This document shows, piece by piece, positions 18,936 through 28,019 of a stretch of 64,000 bases of DNA. Source of the DNA: Cyclobacterium marinum DSM 745 (GTDB taxonomy: Bacteria > Bacteroidota > Bacteroidia > Cytophagales > Cyclobacteriaceae); assembly GCF_000222485.1 (NCBI RefSeq), contig NC_015914.1, forward strand, positions 3,764,001-3,828,000. Reading direction: 5' to 3'. The notes under the pieces were generated by a model that did not search any database, had not been told where the DNA came from, and saw only the letters and a list, made by a program, of their open reading frames with translations. The translations under genes and the position numbers were made by a program. Position 1 is the stretch's first letter. Each line of letters opens with the position of its first letter.

Positions 18936-20966
18936 ATGAAAATTAACAGTTTATTATTAATTCCGGGTTTATTGGCCTTGCTCTCAGCTTGTAACCCTAC
19001 CATTGATAGTCCCGATCCGATTATCACTGACGGGTATTTGGGAATAGATTTACCTACAGGTTTTGATTTTACTACCACAAAATCAGTAGAATTTAATTTG
19101 TCTGCAAAAAGTAGGGATAAAGAACCCATTCCTTTTGTCGTTTACAAGATCTATGATGATAACCCTTATAAGGAAGGGAAACTATTACACACTGTCCGTT
19201 TGAATGAGCAAGGAAATGCTACGGTATCTATAGATTTACCTAGTTTTCAAGAACAGGTATGGGTTAGTACTAGTTTTATTGGAGTGGAGCCCATTGCCGT
19301 AATTTCCATTGCTGGTAATCAAGCAAATTATAGCTATGATGCGACAAATCCGAATATATTGCCTGATGAATTTTACGAAAGTAATGAAAGCAGTAATGGC
19401 AGAATGGCATCGACTCAAGAAGATTTTCAGACCTTAGGGACTTGGGCCGGCAATGGTAAACCCTCCTATTTATTGGAGCCGGATAAGATATCCAACCAAC
19501 TGTTAAAAAACATCAATGCTAGCCTTCCGGAACGAAAAGATATTAGGAATAGCAATTCAAAAGCATTGGATGAAAAATACCAAAGAGAGTTATTTGTAAA
19601 TGAACTTGCTGAGGTTTGGGTGACCTATGTCCACACTGGAGGATCGTATCGAAATACTATTGGCTATTATTACTATAAAAAAGGTGAAGCACCCGAGACT
19701 GCTGCTGATATAAAAAATAAAACAATTATTTTCCCAAATGCTCAGTCTGGAGTTTTGAGTTCCGGGGCTAAGGTAAAACTGGAAGGACCAGTAGATGGTG
19801 CATTTGAAAAGGATACCTACATTGGTTGGTTTTTGATTTCCAATGGTTGGCAAGGGAATCAGATTACTGGTGGAAATGGTGTTTTTTATGCTGATAAGGA
19901 CTTAAACACCTTCAATGGTAATGAAGCATTAAGAGATCAAATGGTGTTTTTGTATGATGCCACGGAGCAATTATTATTAATGGGATGGGAAGATATCCGA
20001 AGAGATTTTAATAATTGTGACCATGATTTTAATGATGTAATGTTTTATGCATCCTGGAATCCTGTCACTAGTGTGGATGTAGACGAGTATGTCCCTATTG
20101 ACACTGAAGAAAAGGATTACGATGAGGATGGGGTAACAGATGATCAAGATGAATATCCTGAAGATTCTGAAAGAGCTTTCAATAATTTTTCTCCTGGTGT
20201 CAATATTTATGGAACCCTATTATTCGAAGATTTATGGCCTAGTTTTGGAGATTATGACCTGAATGACTTGGTAATCGACTATAACGTAATAGAGGTATCA
20301 AATGCGAACAACCTTATCAAGGAAATTGAGTTAACCACAGTGGTGCGTGCTACGGGAGCAGGATATCGCAACGGTTTCGGTTTTCAATTGCCAATTTCGG
20401 CTGATCAAGTGGAAAGTGTGGAAGGCGTTCGTTTAAATACAGGTAAAATTAATACTACAGCCAACGGCCTTGAACAGGGACAAGAATTGGCAACAATTAT
20501 AGTAATGGATGACGTCAATGACCAATTGCCGTTTTTGTCAAATGTAACTTCCGGTACTCCTCATCAAGAAGAGGATACAGTTGTTGTGAAAGTTGTTTTC
20601 AAAACTGCTGTTAGAAGAGCCGAATTAGGTAATGCCCCTTATAATCCATTTATGATTATTAACCAAGACAGGGGTAGGGAGGTACATTTAATGAATAAAC
20701 AACCTACAGATTTAATGGATAAAGGTTTGTTTGCTACCGGTGATGACCTAAGTTCAACCGATGATGAAAAGTATTTTATCAGCAAAGAGGGATTTAACTG
20801 GGCGCTACATATCCCTAAAAGGATTCCCTATGCTCAGGAAAAAATGGATTTCACAAAAGCTTATCCTAAATTTTCCGATTGGGCCAAGTCCGGAGGAACT
20901 TCCTATTTAGACTGGTACTTAGATATGGATGGGCAGATAAATACCGAAAGTATTTATAAGAAATAG
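18936..20966 (+). CDS. LruC domain-containing surface lipoprotein
   Basis: A 676-residue lipoprotein. The signal peptide ends in LLSAC, lipidating Cys19. The middle region (about 290-385) resembles DUF4114, with GWEDIRRDFNNCDHDFND, an Asp/Asn-rich cation-binding pattern. Near residue 395 is a thrombospondin-type-3-like calcium motif (DYDEDGVTDDQDEYPEDSE). The C-terminal half (about 405-670) fits the LruC/DUF4842 domain, with a second acidic motif FGDYDLNDLVIDYN. LruC proteins are surface-associated but of unknown role. Expression appears monocistronic, with a promoter element upstream and a hairpin downstream. The last residues (YLDWYLDMDGQIN) are typical of the family's end. Confidence 0.85.
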   Translation: MKINSLLLIPGLLALLSACNPTIDSPDPIITDGYLGIDLPTGFDFTTTKSVEFNLSAKSRDKEPIPFVVYKIYDDNPYKEGKLLHTVRLNEQGNATVSIDLPSFQEQVWVSTSFIGVEPIAVISIAGNQANYSYDATNPNILPDEFYESNESSNGRMASTQEDFQTLGTWAGNGKPSYLLEPDKISNQLLKNINASLPERKDIRNSNSKALDEKYQRELFVNELAEVWVTYVHTGGSYRNTIGYYYYKKGEAPETAADIKNKTIIFPNAQSGVLSSGAKVKLEGPVDGAFEKDTYIGWFLISNGWQGNQITGGNGVFYADKDLNTFNGNEALRDQMVFLYDATEQLLLMGWEDIRRDFNNCDHDFNDVMFYASWNPVTSVDVDEYVPIDTEEKDYDEDGVTDDQDEYPEDSERAFNNFSPGVNIYGTLLFEDLWPSFGDYDLNDLVIDYNVIEVSNANNLIKEIELTTVVRATGAGYRNGFGFQLPISADQVESVEGVRLNTGKINTTANGLEQGQELATIIVMDDVNDQLPFLSNVTSGTPHQEEDTVVVKVVFKTAVRRAELGNAPYNPFMIINQDRGREVHLMNKQPTDLMDKGLFATGDDLSSTDDEKYFISKEGFNWALHIPKRIPYAQEKMDFTKAYPKFSDWAKSGGTSYLDWYLDMDGQINTESIYKK

Positions 20967-20994
20967 GTTTTGTAATGCATTTGAGTAGGATTTA

Positions 20995-21024
20995 CATGAA
21001 AAAGTAAAGTTTTACTTTTTCATG
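20995..21024. terminator. Terminator-like perfect inverted repeat
   Basis: CATGAAAAAGTAAA (20995-21008) and TTTACTTTTTCATG (21011-21024) are a perfect 14-bp inverted repeat with only 2 nt between, 29 bp after the LruC stop. It is AT-rich, and a true loop would open a few inner pairs. Confidence 0.5.
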
Positions 21025-21391
21025 ATAAATTAATGAAAATCTTTGTATGTAAACTTTGGAAAGATAACAGTTTTATACCTTTCTACTTTTTTTGTAATAA
21101 ATGGAGCAAAATTAAATTATTAATTTTAAAAGGAAGGTAAGCATATCCAATCTTGGTCTAATTGTATATTTTTGTTTATGTGTGAATTGTCAAAAATTCC
21201 TTTATTTTTATAAATATTATTAAGGCTTTCTAAATATTAATTTGAGCATTTTAATTAGTGAAAAAGCCATGACTTAAATAGCTATAGAGTTCATTTTACA
21301 GATCCCTTTAATTCAACACAAATAGTGGGAGTAAAAATGGAAATTATGGCTAGAAAGGTTTATATTTCATAACGATAATACGTTTTTTAAT
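21025..21391. other. AT-rich gap before the hybrid kinase
   Basis: No gene, tRNA or clear repeat is visible. It presumably contains the promoter of the hybrid kinase. Confidence 0.4.
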
Positions 21392-24031
21392 ATGCTATCA
21401 TCATTAAATTTGAATACTTTATTAGTTTTATTAGTGGTGGTAGCCATTGCTCCGGTCATTCTTATATTTTTTTTAAAAAAAGAAGTTCATGGCAAGGCAG
21501 CTTCTTACTTTTCGGGTTTAATGGTTGCCTGTTTTGTGTATTCTATTTCGAATGTTGTTGAACTGTCCATGACAACTGTTTTCAGTAAGCTGCTAATGCT
21601 GAAAACAATGTATATTGGTGCTGTTTCATTCGCTCCATTGGTGCTATTATTTACCCTTATTTATACTGAACGAGAAAAATGGATCACATCGAGGAGACTC
21701 ATGTTATTGTTTATTGTTCCGATAGTAAACCTGATATTGGTTTGGACAAACGATTACCACCCTTATTTTTATAGTTCATTTGATCTGGTAGAAAGAGGGG
21801 ATTTTATAATGATGGTCACCGGTAAAGGGTTCGGTTATTGGCTTCATCAATCTTATACTTTGCTTTTATTGTTTGTCAGCCTTTACCTCTTATTATTAAG
21901 AATAAGGGAAGTGCCACCTGCAGATTACAAACAGGTTTTTATGGTAATATTAGGGCTATGTTTCCCTTTTCTGGTCTATATATTGTATTTAACAATCAAA
22001 GGCCCCATACTAATAGATTTTATCACTTTTAGTTTTCTCGGTACAGGTGTGTTTTTTTACTTGGGCTTGACCCGCTACAACCTTTTTAAAATTGCACCCA
22101 TAGCATATAGAACCCTGTTTGACAATATGCAGGAAGGAGTGTTGGTTTCAGATACTTCAGGCGGTTTAATCACCCTCAACCTTGCTGCTGCAAATATGTT
22201 GGAGTTGAAAACCATCAATCAAAAATTAGCTTTAAAAGTAATAGAAAAAGGCTGGCCTGAAGTTAATGAATTGCTTACTTGTGCGGAAGAATACAGAATG
22301 ATAGAATTTTCATGTAAGAAGAATGAAATTTTAAACTGGTATTTGGTCTCAAAATCTTCAATCAAAGGGCAGAATAGACAAGTGGTTGGGAGTATAATAC
22401 TGGTAAGGGATATTACGCAAGAGAAACTTTTTCAATTTGAGATACAAAGGTCGAGGGAAGAGGCAGAGGAAGCCAATAGGGCCAAAAGTGAATTTTTAGC
22501 CAATATGAGTCATGAAATAAGAACCCCATTGAATGGAGTGATAGGCTTTACAGAACTATTGTCCAATACTCAATTGAATGGACAGCAGATAAAATATGCC
22601 AATACAGCTTTAAATTCAGCCAATGCATTACTTGATCTAATCAACGATATCCTTGATTTGGCAAAAATTGAATCCGGGAAATCAGAAACTAATATTCATC
22701 AGCTTCATCTTCATGATTTTTTAGAAACCATCTTAGATGTATTAAGTTTTCAGGCACATAAAAAGGGATTGGAATTAATTCTTGATTTAGACCCCCGAAT
22801 TGGAAATCTTATTGAAGCGGATGAATTGAAATTAAAACAAGTACTGATTAATTTATTAAACAATGCCCTGAAATTTACAAATAAGGGACAGGTGATATTA
22901 AAATTAACCCTGCTGGATTCTCTTATAGAGGGTGACAAAGAGAAGGTGAGGGTTCGATTTTCTGTTATAGATAGTGGAATCGGTATCCCTAAAGATAAGC
23001 AGCAATTAATCTTTGATGCATTTTCTCAAGCGGATTCCTCAACTACAAAAAAGTTTGGAGGAACGGGTTTGGGCTTAACCATTTCTAATAAATTACTCAA
23101 ATTATTAGATAGCTCAATTCAACTGAATAGCGAATTGGGTAAAGGAAGTGAATTTTACTTTGACCTGGATCTTGTAGCTATTGAACCCAATGTTTCAGAA
23201 AAAGATTTAAGTGAATTAGGGGAAGCATTAATAATAGATGCCAATGAAATTTCAGGGAAGGTGACCAAATCGTATTGTGAAAGAGTTGGTGTGAAAGCAA
23301 CCCATACTTCAGTCATTACCGATGGATTTTTTACCTTAGAGACCAACCCGAACATAAATCTTGTGATTTTTAATAACTCCATCTTAGGAAGCAATAGTGT
23401 TTGGACCATGCAAAAAATGATGAAGTTAGTAAAGGAAAGGGTGCCAAAAGTGAATTTTATTGCGGCAGTGGAAAGTATCGAACAAGAAAGGGTTGTAAAA
23501 AATTACAATTCCATAGGCTGTGAGGCCATACTTTATAAACCTGCCACTCCAACCAAATTAAAAAAGATATTTGAGAGTCTATTGAAAAGCAATAAAGCAG
23601 AACCTGTTCTCACTCCACGTGACAATGGGAAAGTTTTGGATTCTAATACTGAAGAACCATTTCGCCTATTAATTGCAGAAGACAATTCGGTGAACAGAAT
23701 GCTGGTGAAAATTTACATGCAGAAATTGGATCCTAGTGCTATAATAATGGAAGCTGATGATGGAGAGGAAGCATTAAGCATAATCAAGGAAAACTCAAAT
23801 CTTGATTTGATAATTACCGACATCAATATGCCGAAGCTAGATGGTTATGAATTGCTAAAAGCAGTAAGGGCTACTTCAAGTACCAGACACATTCCAATTG
23901 TAGGGTTTACAGCCAATGCTTTTAAAGATGAAATTAGTGAAACGAAAAATTCAGAATTTGATGGTTTCCTAACCAAACCGGTGGTTCAGGAGAAATTCCA
24001 AAAGACAGTCAGAAAGTGGCTTAAAAAATAA
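21392..24031 (+). CDS. Hybrid histidine kinase: 7TM sensor, PAS, HisKA, HATPase, degenerate REC, REC
   Basis: An 879-residue hybrid kinase. Residues 1-230 hold seven hydrophobic helices resembling the N-terminal 7TM histidine-kinase module. A PAS-like domain spans about 235-345. HisKA has phospho-acceptor His374 in ANMSHEIRTPLNG. HATPase (about 470-595) has NLLNNALKFT, DSGIGIP and GTGLGLTIS. Residues about 605-720 fold like a receiver but have FNNSILG where the acceptor Asp is expected. The C-terminal receiver (about 750-879) is intact: acidic AEDN, Asp810 in IITDINMPKLDG and Lys in FLTKPV. No DNA-binding output is present. The signal and partner are unknown. Confidence 0.92.
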   Translation: MLSSLNLNTLLVLLVVVAIAPVILIFFLKKEVHGKAASYFSGLMVACFVYSISNVVELSMTTVFSKLLMLKTMYIGAVSFAPLVLLFTLIYTEREKWITSRRLMLLFIVPIVNLILVWTNDYHPYFYSSFDLVERGDFIMMVTGKGFGYWLHQSYTLLLLFVSLYLLLLRIREVPPADYKQVFMVILGLCFPFLVYILYLTIKGPILIDFITFSFLGTGVFFYLGLTRYNLFKIAPIAYRTLFDNMQEGVLVSDTSGGLITLNLAAANMLELKTINQKLALKVIEKGWPEVNELLTCAEEYRMIEFSCKKNEILNWYLVSKSSIKGQNRQVVGSIILVRDITQEKLFQFEIQRSREEAEEANRAKSEFLANMSHEIRTPLNGVIGFTELLSNTQLNGQQIKYANTALNSANALLDLINDILDLAKIESGKSETNIHQLHLHDFLETILDVLSFQAHKKGLELILDLDPRIGNLIEADELKLKQVLINLLNNALKFTNKGQVILKLTLLDSLIEGDKEKVRVRFSVIDSGIGIPKDKQQLIFDAFSQADSSTTKKFGGTGLGLTISNKLLKLLDSSIQLNSELGKGSEFYFDLDLVAIEPNVSEKDLSELGEALIIDANEISGKVTKSYCERVGVKATHTSVITDGFFTLETNPNINLVIFNNSILGSNSVWTMQKMMKLVKERVPKVNFIAAVESIEQERVVKNYNSIGCEAILYKPATPTKLKKIFESLLKSNKAEPVLTPRDNGKVLDSNTEEPFRLLIAEDNSVNRMLVKIYMQKLDPSAIIMEADDGEEALSIIKENSNLDLIITDINMPKLDGYELLKAVRATSSTRHIPIVGFTANAFKDEISETKNSEFDGFLTKPVVQEKFQKTVRKWLKK

Positions 24032-24048
24032 TAACCAAAGAAAAAGGG

Positions 24049-24084
24049 GTAAAAAAAGGAGCTGATATTTGGTATCAACTCCTT
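24049..24084 (-). terminator. Terminator of the ferredoxin operon
   Basis: AAGGAGCTGATA (24056-24067) pairs with TATCAACTCCTT (24073-24084) with one G-U on the minus strand. A minus-strand T run follows (complement of 24050-24056). It stands 8 bp beyond the ferredoxin stop and also faces the end of the hybrid-kinase transcript. Confidence 0.65.
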
Positions 24085-24091
24085 ATATTAA

Positions 24092-24412
24092 TTAATTGTC
24101 TTCTCCTCTGAGCTTGATAACAGCTCCTTCCAATTCGTCACTGATTCTTACCTGACATGCCAGTCGGCTGGTAGGGTAATATTCAGGAAGGGCTTCCAAT
24201 TGATCTAATTCTACATCGGTAGCATCGCCTAGGCCATCTTTGCCTTCTAATACTTCAACATGGCAAGTAGCACAAAGTGCCATTCCTCCACATGTTGCCA
24301 AAACTGGATATTCGGATGCTTTTAATATTTCCATTAAACTCAAGCCCATATCATCCGGGGCTTCAATAGGCTGGCGATTGCCAGCGTGATCTTCTACTGT
24401 GAATGTAACCAT
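24092..24412 (-). CDS. Adrenodoxin-type [2Fe-2S] ferredoxin
   Basis: A 106-residue plant/vertebrate-type ferredoxin. Cysteines 41, 47, 50 and 86 give C-x5-C-x2-C-x35-C, the ligand spacing of the adrenodoxin/ISC-Fdx branch (LATCGGMALCATCHVEV). The C-terminal half is acidic. It lies 15 bp after a thioredoxin-reductase-like ferredoxin-NADP reductase on the same strand, so the reductase is its likely electron donor. Downstream acceptors are not in the window. Confidence 0.92.
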   Translation of the reverse strand: MVTFTVEDHAGNRQPIEAPDDMGLSLMEILKASEYPVLATCGGMALCATCHVEVLEGKDGLGDATDVELDQLEALPEYYPTSRLACQVRISDELEGAVIKLRGEDN

Positions 24413-24427
24413 TTTGCAAAAATACGA

Positions 24428-25432
24428 TTAAAATGTATTTACACCATTAACGGTAGTATATTTAAAGCTTAATTTTTGATCCGGATACACAAACTTAAAT
24501 GCAGAATGCATCATGATGGCGGCTTCATGAAACCCACAAAGGATTAATTTCAATTTGCCGGGATAAGTGTTAATGTCTCCAATAGCATAAATTCTCTCTA
24601 CACCGGTAGAATAATCCCTGGTATCTACTTCAATGGCATTTTTGTCTATGGTTAAACCCCAATCCGCTATTGGTCCTAATTTGGGACTTAAACCAAATAA
24701 AGGGATTAGGTAATCGGTTTCAATCTGAAATTTAGATTTACTTTTATCTTCCAAATAGACCGTGTCTAAATGACCATTACCTCCAAGCTTTTTAAGGTTG
24801 GTTGAAAGGATTAGGTCAATTTTACCCTCATTTGCCAAGTCAAATACTTTAGACGCAGAGTCAGGAGCACCTCTAAAAGTTTCATTTCTATGAACCAAGG
24901 TCACCTTCTCTGCTACATCAGACAGGTAAATTGCCCAATCTAGAGCAGAATCTCCACCTCCGGCCAAAATCACTTTTTTATCTCTAAATTGCTCAGGGTT
25001 CTTTACCATATAAGTAACTCCTTTTCCTTCAAACTCTGCAAGGTTTTCCAAAGCAGGTTTTCTAGGCTCAAAACAGCCCAAACCTCCGGCAATGATGATT
25101 ACCTGAGCATGAACTTGGGTTTTGTCATTTGTGGTGACAATGTAAGACCCATCCGTTTGCTTGCTTAAATGGTCAACACGTTCTCCTAAAGAAAAGGTAG
25201 GTTTAAAAGGTTTGATTTGCTCCATTAAGTTGTCTACCAATTCTTGAGCCTTTACTTCAGGATATCCCGGTATGTCATAAATAGGCTTTTGTGGATAGAT
25301 CTCCGAAAGTTGTCCTCCTACTTGCGGTAAGGCGTCTATCAGATGGCAACGCATCTTTAATAAACCTGCTTCAAAGACAGCAAATAAGCCAACCGGGCCT
25401 GCTCCAATTATGCAAATGTCAGTAGTAATCAT
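24428..25432 (-). CDS. Ferredoxin-NADP(+) reductase, thioredoxin-reductase-like type
   Basis: A 334-residue FAD/NADPH flavoprotein. The FAD motif is CIIGAGPVGLFAVFEAG (near 7-23) and the NADPH motif VILAGGGDSALDWA (about 150-163). A C-terminal FAD contact is IYAIGDINTYPGKLKLI. The CxxC redox pair of thioredoxin reductase is absent, and the extended C-terminus fits the TrxR-like FNR (YumC) family. The adjacent ferredoxin gene supports ferredoxin as partner. The physiological direction of electron flow cannot be read from the sequence. Confidence 0.92.
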   Translation of the reverse strand: MITTDICIIGAGPVGLFAVFEAGLLKMRCHLIDALPQVGGQLSEIYPQKPIYDIPGYPEVKAQELVDNLMEQIKPFKPTFSLGERVDHLSKQTDGSYIVTTNDKTQVHAQVIIIAGGLGCFEPRKPALENLAEFEGKGVTYMVKNPEQFRDKKVILAGGGDSALDWAIYLSDVAEKVTLVHRNETFRGAPDSASKVFDLANEGKIDLILSTNLKKLGGNGHLDTVYLEDKSKSKFQIETDYLIPLFGLSPKLGPIADWGLTIDKNAIEVDTRDYSTGVERIYAIGDINTYPGKLKLILCGFHEAAIMMHSAFKFVYPDQKLSFKYTTVNGVNTF

Positions 25433-25526
25433 CTTTTAGTCGATTTTTATGTGTTAACCTCTTTAAAAGTCAATAGTTTGTACAAATATAGTTAGTATAA
25501 CAACTAATGTTAAGTAACTGTTAGAA

Positions 25527-25961
25527 TTATTCTGCTAGATTATTGTAAATCGTGTTCAGTATTCGTTTAAATTCTTGAAAATCTTTATCGTCAAGATTTT
25601 CCCAAGCCTTTTGCCTGATGTTCGCTATTTGAGGTTTTAGGTCTTTTACCTTGTCTTTACCCTCTTGAGTGAGATGCAACTGATAACTCCTCCTGTCTTC
25701 TGGGTGCTGTACCCTTTCCAAATAACCTTTCTTACAAAGAATATCTACAATCCTTGTTAGGGTTGGATGATCCTTAAAAACCAATTGGGCCAACTCTGTT
25801 TGGCTGAGTCGCTCATTCTCATTTAAATTCTTCAAGACCAGCCATTGGTCCACCGTAATGTCAAATTCTTTTAACTTGAACTTTTGCTGTGCGTATTGCT
25901 TGACCTTCCTTGCGGTCCTGTCCAGCAAAAATGAATACCTACTAAATTGCTCGTATGTCAT
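25527..25961 (-). CDS. MarR-family transcriptional regulator
   Basis: A 144-residue winged-helix regulator. The recognition region reads LSQTELAQLVFKDHPTLTR and the wing is LERVQHPEDRRSYQLHLT, both standard for MarR. It sits 94 bp upstream of the ferredoxin reductase on the same strand and is divergent from the SDR gene across 168 bp, so either could be a target. Most MarR proteins are ligand-released repressors. No strong palindrome stands out in the AT-rich intergenic DNA. Confidence 0.9.
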   Translation of the reverse strand: MTYEQFSRYSFLLDRTARKVKQYAQQKFKLKEFDITVDQWLVLKNLNENERLSQTELAQLVFKDHPTLTRIVDILCKKGYLERVQHPEDRRSYQLHLTQEGKDKVKDLKPQIANIRQKAWENLDDKDFQEFKRILNTIYNNLAE

Positions 25962-26129
25962 GCCAATAATTAGTACGACAAATATAATTAATATTTTAAA
26001 TACAATCCCAACAAACCCTATAAAAAAGATAGGAATTGTTGAATAATAAATAATTTCTCAAATTTATAGCTGATTTGGAATATCATTTTTATAATTTTAA
26101 ACGCAAGACCATTTCAAAATAATACCAAC

Positions 26130-26915
26130 ATGAATATAGATTTAAAAGGATATCAGGCCGTAGTAGGAGGTGGGACCAGTGGGTTAGGACTGGCAACAGC
26201 CCAACAATTGGCAAAATGTGGGGCCTCTGTAATCTTATTAGCCAGAAATAAAGAAAAATTAGCGGCCACAGTTGGATCCTTGGACAATAGTGTAGGTCAA
26301 GTGCATCAAAGTTTAGCTATTGATTTTCTAGATTTCCACTCCTTTAAAGCAGAAACTGAAAAATTTTTTACCGGAAAGAAAGTTGATATATTGGTTAACA
26401 ATACCAATGGCCCTGAAGCCGGTTCTGTCATTCAAAAAAATACTGAGCAGTATCAGCAAGCATTTGATTTACTTTTTAAAACCTACCATCATTTAAGCCA
26501 CCTTTTGTTGGAGGGAATGCAAAAAAGAGGTTATGGAAGAATATTAAATGTTTCTTCAGTTACAGTTAAGGAACCAATTCCCAACCTAATTTTGTCCAAT
26601 ACCATGCGAACGGCAGTCGTAAGTTGGGCCAAATCTTTATCCAAGGAAGCGGCTCCCTTTGGAGTAACTGTCAACACCATCCTTACCGGTTCTTTTGAAA
26701 CAGAAAGAATTGAATCGATTATTAAAAACCAATCGGAGGCAACAGGGGAAGATTTCAAAGAATTGTTGCGGAAGAAAAAGGATGCCATTCCTGCCAAGAG
26801 GTTTGGCCAACCTGAGGAGTACGGTTATTTGCTGGCCTTTTTGGCCTCGCCTTTTGCGTCATATATTAACGGAGCAAGTATCCCAATCGATGGGGCAGCT
26901 TTAAATTGCCTATAG
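26130..26915 (+). CDS. SDR-family protein with atypical active site
   Basis: A 261-residue Rossmann-fold protein related to 3-oxoacyl-ACP reductases. The cofactor loop is VGGGTSGLGLATA (about 12-24) and the NAG-like motif is LVNNTNG. The active-site Ser is present in NVSSVTV (142-143). Where YxxxK is expected the sequence reads LSNTMRTAV, giving Ser156 and Arg160, so the catalytic Tyr and Lys are lost. A BKR-like SDR subgroup with this change exists, so classical reduction is doubtful. The 3' end overlaps the convergent cytochrome gene by 6 bp. Confidence 0.88.
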   Translation: MNIDLKGYQAVVGGGTSGLGLATAQQLAKCGASVILLARNKEKLAATVGSLDNSVGQVHQSLAIDFLDFHSFKAETEKFFTGKKVDILVNNTNGPEAGSVIQKNTEQYQQAFDLLFKTYHHLSHLLLEGMQKRGYGRILNVSSVTVKEPIPNLILSNTMRTAVVSWAKSLSKEAAPFGVTVNTILTGSFETERIESIIKNQSEATGEDFKELLRKKKDAIPAKRFGQPEEYGYLLAFLASPFASYINGASIPIDGAALNCL

Positions 26916-27896
26916 GCTTTCTGCTTTGGTGAATCTAACAACAAGATTATCTACCGGTTTGAGGGTTTGCAAATAGATGTAAATGGCTTCCAAATCCTCA
27001 GTGGTAATGTCGGCATACATGTTCCAGGGCATTATTGTTTGCGGTTCTCCTTCTTGGACTTTTCTAAGCTTACTTCTGTCTTTGTATTGCTTAAATCTTT
27101 CGACAAATTGCTCTTTGCTCCAACTTCCTAGTCCCGTGGAATGGGGAGTGAGGTTGGAGCTTGTTAAAATATTGCCCCCGGGCATGGTAAATACCCTCCC
27201 TCCGCCGAGATTTTCACCGGTAAATTGTCCGTTTTCAAATTTGGTATGACATTCATTACATGAAGCTGCATTTACAAGGTATTTTCCATAAGCAATAGCA
27301 TCAGAAGTGGGAGGTTTGATGGAGAATTCAGCTTTTTGAGGGATGGTACGCATGATTAAGCTGAATGGGAAATCTGGCTCAGATGTAGGTTGAACTTTTT
27401 CAATAGCTTGCAATGATCGGATATAGGCAATTACAGCAAGAATGTCTTCTTTGTCCATTTTTCCATAATTTGCATAAGGCATTATAGGGAAAATGGGGTT
27501 TCCATCTTTTTTTACCCCGGTTGTAATTAGCCTAAAAAGTTCATCGTCAGAATAAGATTTGAGGTTGAAAGGAGTAATGTTGGGTGAAATAAATCTACCT
27601 GGAAATCCCAAATCATGATCGAAAACCTCTCCTCCGGCACCTTCTGTACCAGGAACCGGTGGGCCACTATATAAACTAAAATCTCTTTTGGAGTGGCAGT
27701 CAATACAAAGCATTACATGATTTGCAAGGTATTTTCCTCGATTCAGTGTTTCTGAACTTTTGGTTAGGCTTATACTCTCGGGAGGATTGCCTACATCAGG
27801 TAAAACCATTTGAATGTAAACAATAGCACCAACTATAAATACCAAAAGGAATGTTAATATTATAAGCCCAAACTTTAAATACCTATTCATATCCAA
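26910..27896 (-). CDS. Membrane-anchored dihaem cytochrome c
   Basis: A 328-residue c-type cytochrome. An N-terminal TM anchor (about 9-30) precedes two class I haem domains. CIDCH (64-68) and CNECH (213-217) bind haem c. Met ligands are plausible in FPIMPYANYG (about 136-145) and in the C-terminal TIMPWNMYA, each in the expected position. The two-domain build resembles the cytochrome subunits of periplasmic dehydrogenases, but no dehydrogenase is adjacent. It probably carries electrons in the periplasm. The stop overlaps the SDR gene's 3' end. Confidence 0.88.
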   Translation of the reverse strand: MDMNRYLKFGLIILTFLLVFIVGAIVYIQMVLPDVGNPPESISLTKSSETLNRGKYLANHVMLCIDCHSKRDFSLYSGPPVPGTEGAGGEVFDHDLGFPGRFISPNITPFNLKSYSDDELFRLITTGVKKDGNPIFPIMPYANYGKMDKEDILAVIAYIRSLQAIEKVQPTSEPDFPFSLIMRTIPQKAEFSIKPPTSDAIAYGKYLVNAASCNECHTKFENGQFTGENLGGGRVFTMPGGNILTSSNLTPHSTGLGSWSKEQFVERFKQYKDRSKLRKVQEGEPQTIMPWNMYADITTEDLEAIYIYLQTLKPVDNLVVRFTKAESL

Positions 27897-28019
27897 TGAA
27901 ATTTAGATTGCAGATTGTTAAAATTCATAAACTTTGTAAATTCAAAATTATAGTTTATAATAATCTGATTATCAATATAATAAATTCATCAATATGTCAA
28001 AAAGAATAATTATATTTTT

